Below, one piece after another: positions 1 through 7,335 of a stretch of DNA of 64,000 nt. The stretch's first letter is position 1. Every line of letters starts with the position of its first letter. The stretch comes from Micromonospora sp. FIMYZ51. GTDB taxonomy: Bacteria > Actinomycetota > Actinomycetes > Mycobacteriales > Micromonosporaceae. The stretch is from positions 2,356,001 to 2,420,000 of the forward strand of contig NZ_CP134706.1 of assembly GCF_038246755.1 (NCBI RefSeq), in the 5' to 3' direction. The notes under the pieces were generated by a model. The model made no database searches. It saw nothing but the letters and a program-made list of their open reading frames with translations, and was not told the origin of the DNA. Made by a program: the position numbers and the translations under genes.

Positions 1-396
1 CGGGACGAATACCTCCACCACCGCGATCTGCTCGCCGAGCACCACCGGATCGAGCCGTAGCGCGCCACCGTCGACGTCGACGACCAGCGAATGTCCCTCG
101 GCGCGAGCCCGCGCCAACTGCGCGTCGTCGGCCCGCCCGGCGGCGCCGTCCACCGTCAGGCCGTGCACGACCGGCCGGGTCGCCGGGTCGTTGCCGGTGG
201 CCTCGATCGCGCGGGCCACCACCTCCGGGTCGGTGCTCACCGCGAGCGCCCCGGTGACCAGGGCGCTGCGGCGGGCCGCGTCCGCGATCGCCTCCTCGCG
301 GGCCTGACCGTTCAGGGTCAGCCCGAGCGGAACCAGGAAGGCCAGCGCCAGTAGCGCGCCCACGCCCGCCGTGAGCAGGGCCAGGGTGCGCCTCAG
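1..396 (-). CDS. Sensor histidine kinase, N-terminal part (cut by window edge)
   Basis: The reading frame runs off the left edge, so only about 132 N-terminal residues are visible. It opens with a hydrophobic stretch (about residues 4-27, a membrane segment) followed by a polar sensor region, as expected of a membrane histidine kinase. It lies directly downstream of the response regulator on the same strand and overlaps its stop codon by two bases, so the two are translationally coupled. No ATG, GTG or TTG lies in a sensible place. The best start is a CTG at 396-394, read as LRRTLALL; an internal GTG at about residue 12 is the alternative. The kinase core is outside the window, so the family call rests on context. 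Confidence 0.7.
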   Translation of the reverse strand, partial: MRRTLALLTAGVGALLALAFLVPLGLTLNGQAREEAIADAARRSALVTGALAVSTDPEVVARAIEATGNDPATRPVVHGLTVDGAAGRADDAQLARARAEGHSLVVDVDGGALRLDPVVLGEQIAVVEVFVP

Positions 397-1082
397 TCCG
401 GCGCCACCAGCCGAAAGCCCACCCCCCGCACGGTGCGCAGGTAACGTGGCTTCGCCGCGGACTCGCCCATTTTGCGGCGGAGCCAGTACAGGTGAACGTC
501 GATGGTCTGGTCCTCGCCGACCGATGGCTGCCGCCATACCTCCTCCAAGAGTTCCCGCCGGGACACTACCCGGCCAGGACGGGCGGCGAGATACGCCAGC
601 AGGTCGAATTCCTTGCGGGTCAGCGCCAGCGCCGTCCCGTCGAGGTGGGCGCTGCGTTCACCGACGTCGACCCGCAGCCCGCCGACGCTGTGCACGGCCG
701 GCTGCACCGCCCGGCTGGCCCGGCCCACCCGGCGCAGCACGGTGGTGATCCGGGCGTCCAGATGGGCGCCGGTGAACGGTTTGACCATGTAATCGTCGGC
801 ACCGGCCCGCAGCAGCCGGACCACGGACTGCTCGTCGTCGCGGGCGGTGGCGATGATGATCGGCACGTCGGTGATGCCGCGCAGCATCCGCAGGGCGTCG
901 GAGCCGTCCAGGTCCGGCAGGCCGAGGTCGAGCACGACCAGGTCGGGGGTTTCCGCAGCGACCCGGCGCAGCGCGTCCAACGCGGTGCCGACCGCGTGCA
1001 CGGCATGACCCCGGTCGGTGAGTGACCGAAGCATCGCGCCGCGTACGACGTGATCGTCTTCGACCAGGAGGACGGTGGCCAC
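393..1082 (-). CDS. OmpR/PhoB-family response regulator
   Basis: A 229-residue DNA-binding response regulator. The receiver domain (about 1-115) shows the acidic pair at residues 8-10 (VEDD), the phospho-acceptor D52 in VVLDLGLP, T79 and K101 (VKPF). The C-terminal winged helix (about 130-225) ends with the typical HLYWLRRKMG and TVRGVGF segments. I chose the GTG at 1082 because the protein then begins VATVLLVEDD, at the usual distance from the acidic pair; the longer frame from 1166 adds an implausible basic leader. It is coupled to the histidine kinase that follows. The signal sensed is unknown. Confidence 0.88.
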   Translation of the reverse strand: MATVLLVEDDHVVRGAMLRSLTDRGHAVHAVGTALDALRRVAAETPDLVVLDLGLPDLDGSDALRMLRGITDVPIIIATARDDEQSVVRLLRAGADDYMVKPFTGAHLDARITTVLRRVGRASRAVQPAVHSVGGLRVDVGERSAHLDGTALALTRKEFDLLAYLAARPGRVVSRRELLEEVWRQPSVGEDQTIDVHLYWLRRKMGESAAKPRYLRTVRGVGFRLVAPD

Positions 1083-1149
1083 CCAAGCACGGTACTCGCC
1101 GCCGCGAGCGGCGTCATTGCGGCCCACCCGACGTTCCGCCCAAGATGGC

Positions 1150-2076
1150 ATGACCATGTCCTTCACCCTCTATCCGGACACCCGCCTGGCGCTGGCCCGC
1201 GACGCGCTCGCCGGCCTGTCGGTCGGCGACGCCCTCGGATCCCAGTTCTTCGTGCCCGGCCACCAGCCGGCCGACCTGGCCGCCGGCCGGCTACCACCCG
1301 CGCCCTGGCAGTGGACCGACGACACCGAGATGGCCTGCTCGGTGCTGGCGGCGCTCGCCGAGGACGGCCGGATCGACCGGGACACGCTGGCCCTGGCCTT
1401 CGCCGAGCGCTGCGAGCCCTACCGTGGGTACGGCCCCGGCGCCGTACGCATTCTGCGCCTGATCCGCACCGGCACGCCGTGGCCGGTCGCCGCGGCGTCC
1501 GCCTTCGACGGGCAGGGCTCCTGCGGCAACGGCGCGGCGATGCGGGTGGCGCCGTTGGGGGCGTACTTCGCCGACTCGACCAGCCGGGCCGTCGCGCAGG
1601 CCCGGGCATCGGCCGAGGTGACCCATGCCCACCCGGAGGGGATCGCCGGGGCGGAGGCGGTGGCGGTGGCCGCCGCGCTGGCCGCCCGCGCCCGCCTGGA
1701 CGGGGACCGGCCCGAACCGGCCCGCCTGCTGGCGGGGGTGGCGGCGGCGCTGGACCCGACGACCGAGGTGTGTCGGGGCATCCGGCGGGTCGCCGGCCTG
1801 CTCGGTCGACCACTGTCGGAGATCGTGGCGGCGGTCGGCAACGGCTCCCAGGTCACCGCCCAGGACACCGTCGCGTTCACCTGCTGGGTGGCGGCCACCC
1901 AACTGCACGACTACCCGGCGGCGGTGCGGGCCTGCGTGGCGGCCGGCGGAGACGTGGACACCACGGCCGCGATCGTCGGCGGGGTGGTCGCCGCGTACGC
2001 CGGAGTGGGCACCCCGGGCGGGGTGCCCGGCGACTGGCTGACGGCCCGGGAGCCGCTGCCCGACTGGGCCGGCTGA
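1150..2076 (+). CDS. ADP-ribosylglycohydrolase family protein
   Basis: A 308-residue DraG/ARH-type hydrolase, a family that removes ADP-ribose from protein side chains or small ADP-ribosylated molecules using a di-metal centre. Visible family marks are GLSVGDALG (about 22-30), the metal-binding TDDTEMA (56-62) and the C-terminal DVDTTAA (about 268-274), whose aspartates complete the metal site. Length fits the family. The start is ATG 1150 (MTMSFTLY), with a second ATG two codons on. It is transcribed divergently from the two-component system. No ADP-ribosyltransferase is visible in the window, so the substrate is unknown. Confidence 0.88.
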   Translation: MTMSFTLYPDTRLALARDALAGLSVGDALGSQFFVPGHQPADLAAGRLPPAPWQWTDDTEMACSVLAALAEDGRIDRDTLALAFAERCEPYRGYGPGAVRILRLIRTGTPWPVAAASAFDGQGSCGNGAAMRVAPLGAYFADSTSRAVAQARASAEVTHAHPEGIAGAEAVAVAAALAARARLDGDRPEPARLLAGVAAALDPTTEVCRGIRRVAGLLGRPLSEIVAAVGNGSQVTAQDTVAFTCWVAATQLHDYPAAVRACVAAGGDVDTTAAIVGGVVAAYAGVGTPGGVPGDWLTAREPLPDWAG

Positions 2077-2128
2077 CGCCGACCGGCCGCGCCCCGGTTG
2101 GGCGGAACGCGACCGGCCGGGTTCGGTC

Positions 2129-2959
2129 TCAGCGGGGCGCGCCGGCCTCGACCACCTCGCCGGCCGGCGTCGCGGCGTCGTCGGTGGCGACCGCCGAGTC
2201 GAGCACCGAGCGGTCGACCTCGTCGGCACTGGACCGGCGTCGCCGGCTGATCAGCCAACCCACCACCGCGCCGCCGCCGAGACCGGCGACCAGGCCCGCG
2301 GCGAGCAGACTGTTGGGGTTCGGGCCGCCGTCGGAGGCGGCGGTGGCCGGCGGGGCGTCGGCCGGCGTACCGGCACCGGGCGGCGCACCATGCCCGCCGT
2401 GGCCGCCGCCGGGGTAGGCCGGGTCGCCCGGGGTCAGGACCAGCGCGGGCAGCGGGCGCTGACCTGGGCCGCCGCCCCAGTGCACCGCCAGGCCGTCGGC
2501 GTACGTCTGGGTCAGCTCGAAGGTCAGCCGGTCGGTCTGCGGCAGCGGGGCCATCGAGAAGACCAGCCGGGCCGGGCCCTGATCCGCCTGGCCGGGGGCC
2601 CGGGTCCAGGTGAGCGCGGCGGTCACCACATCGGTGGCGGGACCGTGCAGGCCCGTCACCGGCGCGTCCAGCTTCCGGGTGGTGATCTTCGGCGCCCAGC
2701 CCGGCACCGACAGCGGCCACACCTCGGCGACCGGGGTGTCGGTAGGCATCCGGATCTCGATCCGCTCGGTACGGACCCCGGGCCGTTCGTCGGGCACCAC
2801 GAATTCGAGCTTCACCGAGTTGCCCTGCTGGGCCTCGGTCGGTGTGAAGGTCACGCCGTCGGCCCACGCCGTAGCGGGCCAGAGCAGCACCCCGGCCGTG
2901 GCCAGGGCAGCCACCAGAGCGCCCCGGCGTCGACGGCTCCCGCCGCGCGTCATCGCCAT
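2129..2959 (-). CDS. YcnI-like (DUF1775) secreted, membrane-anchored protein
   Basis: A 276-residue exported protein. It has an Arg-rich n-region and hydrophobic core (about 3-30) ending in ATAWA, which fits signal peptidase cleavage. A DUF1775/YcnI-like beta domain follows (FTPTEAQQGNSVKLEFVVPDE, then VPGWAPK). After a Gly/His/Pro-rich linker comes a C-terminal membrane helix with a cytoplasmic RRRRSS stop. YcnI proteins normally expose a copper-binding histidine right after cleavage; here the mature protein would begin Asp-Gly-Val, so that ligand is missing. A His/Gly cluster (GGHGGHGAPP) in the linker could bind metal instead. No CopC/YcnJ partner is adjacent. ATG at 2959 or 2953 are both possible starts. 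Confidence 0.75.
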   Translation of the reverse strand: MAMTRGGSRRRRGALVAALATAGVLLWPATAWADGVTFTPTEAQQGNSVKLEFVVPDERPGVRTERIEIRMPTDTPVAEVWPLSVPGWAPKITTRKLDAPVTGLHGPATDVVTAALTWTRAPGQADQGPARLVFSMAPLPQTDRLTFELTQTYADGLAVHWGGGPGQRPLPALVLTPGDPAYPGGGHGGHGAPPGAGTPADAPPATAASDGGPNPNSLLAAGLVAGLGGGAVVGWLISRRRRSSADEVDRSVLDSAVATDDAATPAGEVVEAGAPR

Positions 2960-3159
2960 CCTGGGTCCCCATCCGTGTCGAACCGGCCGGAACCGGATCC
3001 GGCCGCACCTGGTAGTTCGGATGCCGGGCCGAAAAGGTTCAACGGTCGGCCCGATCTCGTGCGGCCGATATCGGGCGGCAGCGCCCGACGGGGGACCGAT
3101 AGCATCGCAGGAGAGCCGACCTCGGCACCTACCGTCACATCTGCCCAGAGGAGTCACCC

Positions 3160-5172
3160 GTGTCCGCACCCCGTACCCCCGCCGTGGCCGACCCCGTCGT
3201 CGTTGCCGCCGGGACGACGGCGGCCGACGCGGTGGCCGCGGCCGGGCTGCCCAACGCGGGCCCCAAGGCGATCGTGGTGGTCCGCGACCCACAGGGCATG
3301 CTGCGCGACCTGGACTGGCGTCCGGCCGAGGAGACCGTCGTCGAGCCGGTCGCCCTGGACTCGCCGGACGGGCTCAACGTGCTGCGCCACTCGACGGCAC
3401 ACGTGCTCGCCCAGGCCGTGCAGGAGGTCTTTCCCGAGGCGAAGCTCGGCATCGGCCCGCCGATCGACAACGGCTTCTACTACGACTTCTCGGTGGACAA
3501 GCCGTTCCAGCCGGACGACCTGGCAAAGCTCGAAAAGCGGATGCAGGAGATCATCAAGTCCGGGCAGCGGTTCCGCCGCCGTCGCTTCGACAGCCTGGAC
3601 GAGGCCAAGGCCGAGCTGGCCGCCGAGCCGTTCAAGCTGGAACTCATCGACGTCAAGGGTGAGGGGCTGGATTCCTCCGAGGTGATGGAGGTCGGCGGTG
3701 GCGAGCTGACCATCTACGACAACCTCGCCGCCGACTCCGACAAGGTCTGCTGGTCGGACCTGTGCCGAGGGCCGCACCTGCCGAACACCCGGCTGATCGG
3801 TGCGTTCAAGCTGATGCGCTCGGCCGCCGCGTACTGGCGCGGCTCGGAGCGCAACCCGCAGCTGCAACGGGTCTACGGGACCGCCTGGCCGACCCGGGAC
3901 GCGCTCAAGGCGTACCTGAAGCTGTTGGAGGAGGCCGCCCGGCGCGACCACCGCAAGCTCGGCGCGGACCTCGACCTGTTCAGCTTCCCCGACGAGCTGG
4001 GCTCCGGCCTCGCGGTCTTCCACCCCAAGGGCGGCATCATCCGCCGCGAGATGGAGAACTACTCGCGGCTCAAGCACGAGCAGGCCGGGTACGAGTTCGT
4101 CAACACCCCGCACATCACCAAGGGCCACCTGTACGAGGTCTCCGGGCACCTCGACTGGTACGCCGACGGGATGTTCCCGCCCATGGAGGTGGAGGGGGCG
4201 AACTACTACCTCAAGCCGATGAACTGCCCGATGCACGACCTGATCTTCCGCTCGCGCGGTCGTTCCTACCGGGAACTGCCGCTGCGGATGTTCGAGTTCG
4301 GCACCGTCTACCGGTACGAGAAGTCCGGTGTGGTGCACGGGCTGACCCGGGTACGCGGCATGACCCAGGACGACGCGCACATCTTCTGCACCGAGGAGCA
4401 GATGGCGGGGGAGCTGAAGTCTCTGCTCGCCTTCGTGCTCGAACTGCTGCGCGACTACGGGCTGGACGACTTCTACCTGGAGCTGTCCACCCGCAACCCG
4501 GAGAAGTCGGTGGGCACCGACGAGAACTGGGAACGGGCCACCGAGGCGCTGCGCTCCGCCGCCGAGGAGTCCGGCCTGCACCTGGTGCCCGACCCGGGCG
4601 GCGCGGCCTTCTACGGCCCGAAGATCTCGGTGCAGGTCAAGGACGCCATCGGCCGGACCTGGCAGATGTCCACCATCCAGGTCGACTTCAACCTGCCGGA
4701 GCGGTTCGGCCTGGAGTACCAGGCCGCCGACGGCACCCGGCAGCGGCCGGTCATGATCCACCGGGCGCTGTTCGGCTCGATCGAGCGGTTCTTCGGCGTG
4801 CTCACCGAGCACTACGCGGGCGCGTTCCCGGCCTGGCTGGCTCCGGTGCAGGTGATCGGCATCCCGATCCGCGACGAGCACGTCGACTACCTGCACGGCT
4901 TCGTCGCGGCGCTGCGGGCCGAGGGCGTCCGCGCCCAGGTCGACGCCGGTGACGACCGGATGCAGAAGAAGATCCGCACCGCGCAGCAGCAGAAGATCCC
5001 GTTCATGGTGATCGCCGGTGACGACGACGTGGCCGCCGGCACGGTGTCGTTCCGCTACCGCGACGGCTCCCAGCGCAACGGGGTACCGCTCGCCGACGCG
5101 GTCACCCACGTCCTCGACGTGATCCGCTCCCGCGCCAACTCCGGCCCCTCCGCACAGCTGGAGGGGTCGTAG
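3160..5172 (+). CDS. thrS: Threonyl-tRNA synthetase
   Basis: A 670-residue class II synthetase that charges tRNA-Thr in the cytoplasm. Domains in order are TGS (about 1-75), the editing domain with HSTAHVLAQ (HxxxH) and the later SDLCRGPH cysteine, the catalytic core with MNCPMH (zinc-binding Cys), motif 2 around [11 protein letters not shown] and motif 3 near [10 protein letters not shown], then the anticodon-binding domain. The start is GTG 3160 with a strong AGAGGAG ribosome-binding site at 3147-3153. It heads the conserved thrS-HIT-pgsA-patA-pimA order, although here pgsA lies about 4 kb further on. I see no T-box leader in the 200 bases upstream. Confidence 0.97.
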   Translation: MSAPRTPAVADPVVVAAGTTAADAVAAAGLPNAGPKAIVVVRDPQGMLRDLDWRPAEETVVEPVALDSPDGLNVLRHSTAHVLAQAVQEVFPEAKLGIGPPIDNGFYYDFSVDKPFQPDDLAKLEKRMQEIIKSGQRFRRRRFDSLDEAKAELAAEPFKLELIDVKGEGLDSSEVMEVGGGELTIYDNLAADSDKVCWSDLCRGPHLPNTRLIGAFKLMRSAAAYWRGSERNPQLQRVYGTAWPTRDALKAYLKLLEEAARRDHRKLGADLDLFSFPDELGSGLAVFHPKGGIIRREMENYSRLKHEQAGYEFVNTPHITKGHLYEVSGHLDWYADGMFPPMEVEGANYYLKPMNCPMHDLIFRSRGRSYRELPLRMFEFGTVYRYEKSGVVHGLTRVRGMTQDDAHIFCTEEQMAGELKSLLAFVLELLRDYGLDDFYLELSTRNPEKSVGTDENWERATEALRSAAEESGLHLVPDPGGAAFYGPKISVQVKDAIGRTWQMSTIQVDFNLPERFGLEYQAADGTRQRPVMIHRALFGSIERFFGVLTEHYAGAFPAWLAPVQVIGIPIRDEHVDYLHGFVAALRAEGVRAQVDAGDDRMQKKIRTAQQQKIPFMVIAGDDDVAAGTVSFRYRDGSQRNGVPLADAVTHVLDVIRSRANSGPSAQLEGS

Positions 5173-5182
5173 GATCGCCGGT

Positions 5183-5728
5183 GTGACTGGGGCGGAGGAG
5201 CACATCGACAGGGACATGGCCGACGGGCTGGACCGGCTCTGGACGCCCCACCGGATGACCTACATTTCCGGTGGCGACCGGCCCGAGGGCGGCTACGACA
5301 AGCCGGCCGGGTGCCCGTTCTGCCTGGCCCCGCGCCGACCACCAGAGGAGAATCTGGTGGTCGCGCGGGGCGAGCACGTTTTCGTGGTGCTCAACCTCTA
5401 CCCGTACAACCCGGGGCACCTGCTGGTCTGTCCCTACCGGCACGTGGCCGACTACACCGACCTGGACGGGCCGGAGACGACCGAGCTGGCGTCGTTCACC
5501 CAGACCGCCATGCGGGTGATCCGCAAGGTCAGCAGCGCGCACGGCTTCAACCTGGGCATGAACCAGGGTGGGGTGGCCGGCGCCGGCATCGCCGCCCACC
5601 TGCACCAGCACGTGGTGCCCCGGTGGGGCGGCGACGCCAACTTCATGCCCGTGATCGGGCGCACCAAGGTCCTGCCGCAGCTGCTCGGCGACACCCGCGA
5701 CCTGCTCGTCCGCGCCTGGCCCGGCTGA
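5183..5728 (+). CDS. HIT-family nucleotide hydrolase/phosphorylase
   Basis: A 181-residue histidine-triad protein. The catalytic triad HLHQHVVPRW lies at about residues 137-146, with the usual upstream CPFC zinc-type motif (about 44-47) and LNLYPYNPGHLLV core. The actinobacterial orthologue beside thrS is an AP4A phosphorylase-type enzyme that breaks down diadenosine tetraphosphate, a by-product of aminoacyl-tRNA synthetases, which suits its position 10 bases after thrS. The start is GTG 5183; the preceding AGGATCG at 5171-5177 gives only a weak ribosome-binding site, so it is probably co-translated with thrS. Confidence 0.92.
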   Translation: MTGAEEHIDRDMADGLDRLWTPHRMTYISGGDRPEGGYDKPAGCPFCLAPRRPPEENLVVARGEHVFVVLNLYPYNPGHLLVCPYRHVADYTDLDGPETTELASFTQTAMRVIRKVSSAHGFNLGMNQGGVAGAGIAAHLHQHVVPRWGGDANFMPVIGRTKVLPQLLGDTRDLLVRAWPG

Positions 5729-5769
5729 CCGACCCGGCTCCTACGCTGACCGCCGGCGCCGTTTCTCCG

Positions 5770-5841
5770 GCCCGCCGGCTCTACTTCCGACCTGCCGGGG
5801 TCTACCTCCGGTCCGCTGGCTCTACTTCCGGCTCGCTGGCG
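5770..5841. repeat. Degenerate 20-base direct repeats
   Basis: Three imperfect copies built around GGCTCTACTTCCGG, GGGTCTACCTCCGG and GGCTCTACTTCCGG, about 20 bases apart, followed by a partial fourth (GCTCGCTGGCG). They are non-coding as far as I can see. Confidence 0.6.
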
Positions 5842-5876
5842 CCACCCGGCGACCCCTGCTGCGTCCCTAATGACTT

Positions 5877-5931
5877 CTGCTTCAACCCACGCAACCGCTT
5901 GCTGCCGGAACCGTTGCGTCCGCTGAAGCAG
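5877..5931. other. Two-part stem-loop
   Basis: CTGCTTCA at 5877-5884 pairs with TGAAGCAG at 5924-5931. Inside it ACGCAAC pairs with GTTGCGT, the two stems being separated by a 4-by-4 internal loop, around a loop of about 17 bases. It is moderately AT-rich for this genome. It could be a terminator, a structured RNA or a repeat remnant. Confidence 0.5.
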
Positions 5932-6158
5932 AGCAAAGGAGCGAGACGGGATGGGTGACGCTGGCGGGTACGCTCCGTCAGCGCCGAGCGTAAAACGTGG
6001 CCGGGCATTCCCGGCCGTGAGCTGCGGCGCTGGATCCGGTGGTGGGTGGGGCCCAAAACCGGGGCGGGTTCGGGATGATCCGTCGGACCGGGCGACCCGT
6101 ACGGATGATCGTGATGGACCTCTGCCAAATTCCGCCCGCAGGATGGCACGATGCGCCG

Positions 6159-7217
6159 ATGGCGCAGTCGACACGGACCCTGGGCCGCAGCGGCATCGAG
6201 GTGAGTGCCCTCGGCATGGGCTGCTGGGCGATCGCCGGCCCCTGGGCCGAGGGACACACCCCGCTGGGCTGGGGTGCGGTCGACGACGAGGAGTCCATCC
6301 GTACCGTCCGCCGGGCGCTCGACCTCGGCGTCACCCTGTTCGACACCGCCGACACGTACGGTGCCGGACACGGCGAACGGGTCCTCGGGCGGGCGTTGGC
6401 GGGGCGGCGTGACGAAGCGGTCATCGCCACCAAGTGGGGGTACACGTTCGACGAGCGGACCCGGCAGGCCACCGGGGCGGACGCCTCACCGGCGTACCTG
6501 CACCGGGCGGTGCGCGACTCGCTGCGTCGGCTCGGCACCGACCGGATCGACCTCTATCAGCTGCACCTGCCCGACCTGCCGGTGCACCGGGCGCAGGCGC
6601 TCGTCGGCGCGCTGGAGGATCTGGTGGCCGACGGCCTGATCCGAGCGTACGGCTGGAGCACCGACCGGGCCGACCGGGCCATCGCCTTCGGCCAGGACGC
6701 CCTGCACGCCGCCGCCGTGCAGCACAGCCTCTCGGTGCTGCGGGACGCCCCCGACCTGCTCGACCTCTGCGAGAAGTACGACCTGGCCAGCATCAGCTGC
6801 GGCCCGCTCGGCATGGGACTGCTCACCGGGAAGTACCACGCCGCCTCGACCCTGCCCTATGACGACGTCCGGGGTATCACCTCGGGCTGGTTGGAGTGGT
6901 TCCGGGGCGGCCGGCCCGCCCCGGAGTGGCTGCGCCGGGTGCAGGCCGTGCGGGCGGCGCTGACCGCCGACGGACGCACCCTGGCCCAGGGCGCGCTGGG
7001 CTGGATCTGGGCCCGCAGCCCGCGCGCGATCCCGATTCCCGGCTGCCGCACCGTCGAGCAGGTGGCGGAGAACGCCGCAGCGCTGGCCCTCGGTCCGCTG
7101 CGTCCCGATCACTTCGCCGAGGTGGAGCGGCAACTCGCCGCGCTGCGTGCCGCCGCCCTCCGCGAGGTGGACCGCCCCTACTGGCCCAGCCCCATGCTCC
7201 CCACCGCCCGCCCCTAA
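6159..7217 (+). CDS. Aldo/keto reductase
   Basis: A 352-residue NADPH-dependent oxidoreductase of the aldo/keto reductase barrel family. The catalytic tetrad is visible: Asp and Tyr in FDTADTYGAGHGE (about 60-72), Lys in IATKWGY (about 88-94) and His in YQLHLPD (about 132-138). The C-terminal cofactor loop IPIPGCRTVEQVAEN also fits. The start is ATG 6159 (MAQSTRTLGRSG), giving the usual N-terminus of this subfamily. Together with the EF-G paralog that faces it, it interrupts the usual HIT-pgsA junction. The substrate cannot be told. Confidence 0.9.
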   Translation: MAQSTRTLGRSGIEVSALGMGCWAIAGPWAEGHTPLGWGAVDDEESIRTVRRALDLGVTLFDTADTYGAGHGERVLGRALAGRRDEAVIATKWGYTFDERTRQATGADASPAYLHRAVRDSLRRLGTDRIDLYQLHLPDLPVHRAQALVGALEDLVADGLIRAYGWSTDRADRAIAFGQDALHAAAVQHSLSVLRDAPDLLDLCEKYDLASISCGPLGMGLLTGKYHAASTLPYDDVRGITSGWLEWFRGGRPAPEWLRRVQAVRAALTADGRTLAQGALGWIWARSPRAIPIPGCRTVEQVAENAAALALGPLRPDHFAEVERQLAALRAAALREVDRPYWPSPMLPTARP

Positions 7218-7274
7218 CCCCCCACGAGCCCCTCCCCACCCCACCCCACCCCCACCCCACCCCCACCCCACCCC

Positions 7275-7335
7275 GTTGATCATGGGGTTAGCGGCAGTAT
7301 TTGATCTTCAAACTGCCGCCAACCTCATGATCAAC
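7275..7335. repeat. 61-bp palindromic intergenic element, copy 1
   Basis: Two 22-base arms starting GTTGATCATG and ending CATGATCAAC surround a 17-base loop ending TTGATCTTCAAAC. Two positions in the left arm deviate from perfect pairing. It sits between convergent genes, with a C-rich run to the left (about 7219-7274) and a G-rich run to the right, so the pairing potential extends beyond the core. The EF-G stop codon (7333-7331) lies inside the right arm. The same element recurs at 28471-28531. A bidirectional terminator role is likely but not shown. Confidence 0.85.

Larger units (their letters stand above)
5729..6158. other. 430-base intergenic region after the HIT gene
   Basis: No convincing gene is visible. 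The stretch contains three degenerate 20-base direct repeats (5770-5841), a two-part stem-loop (5877-5931), a short GGCCGGG/CCCGGCC hairpin near 5999-6016 that could end thrS-HIT transcription, and direct GATGATC repeats at about 6075 and 6104 just upstream of the aldo/keto reductase. Confidence 0.6.

Noticed and set aside
3154..5217. 687-codon minus-strand frame opposite thrS
   Set aside because: It is the antisense shadow of thrS, rich in Val, Leu, Arg and Gly from GC bias, with no family motif.
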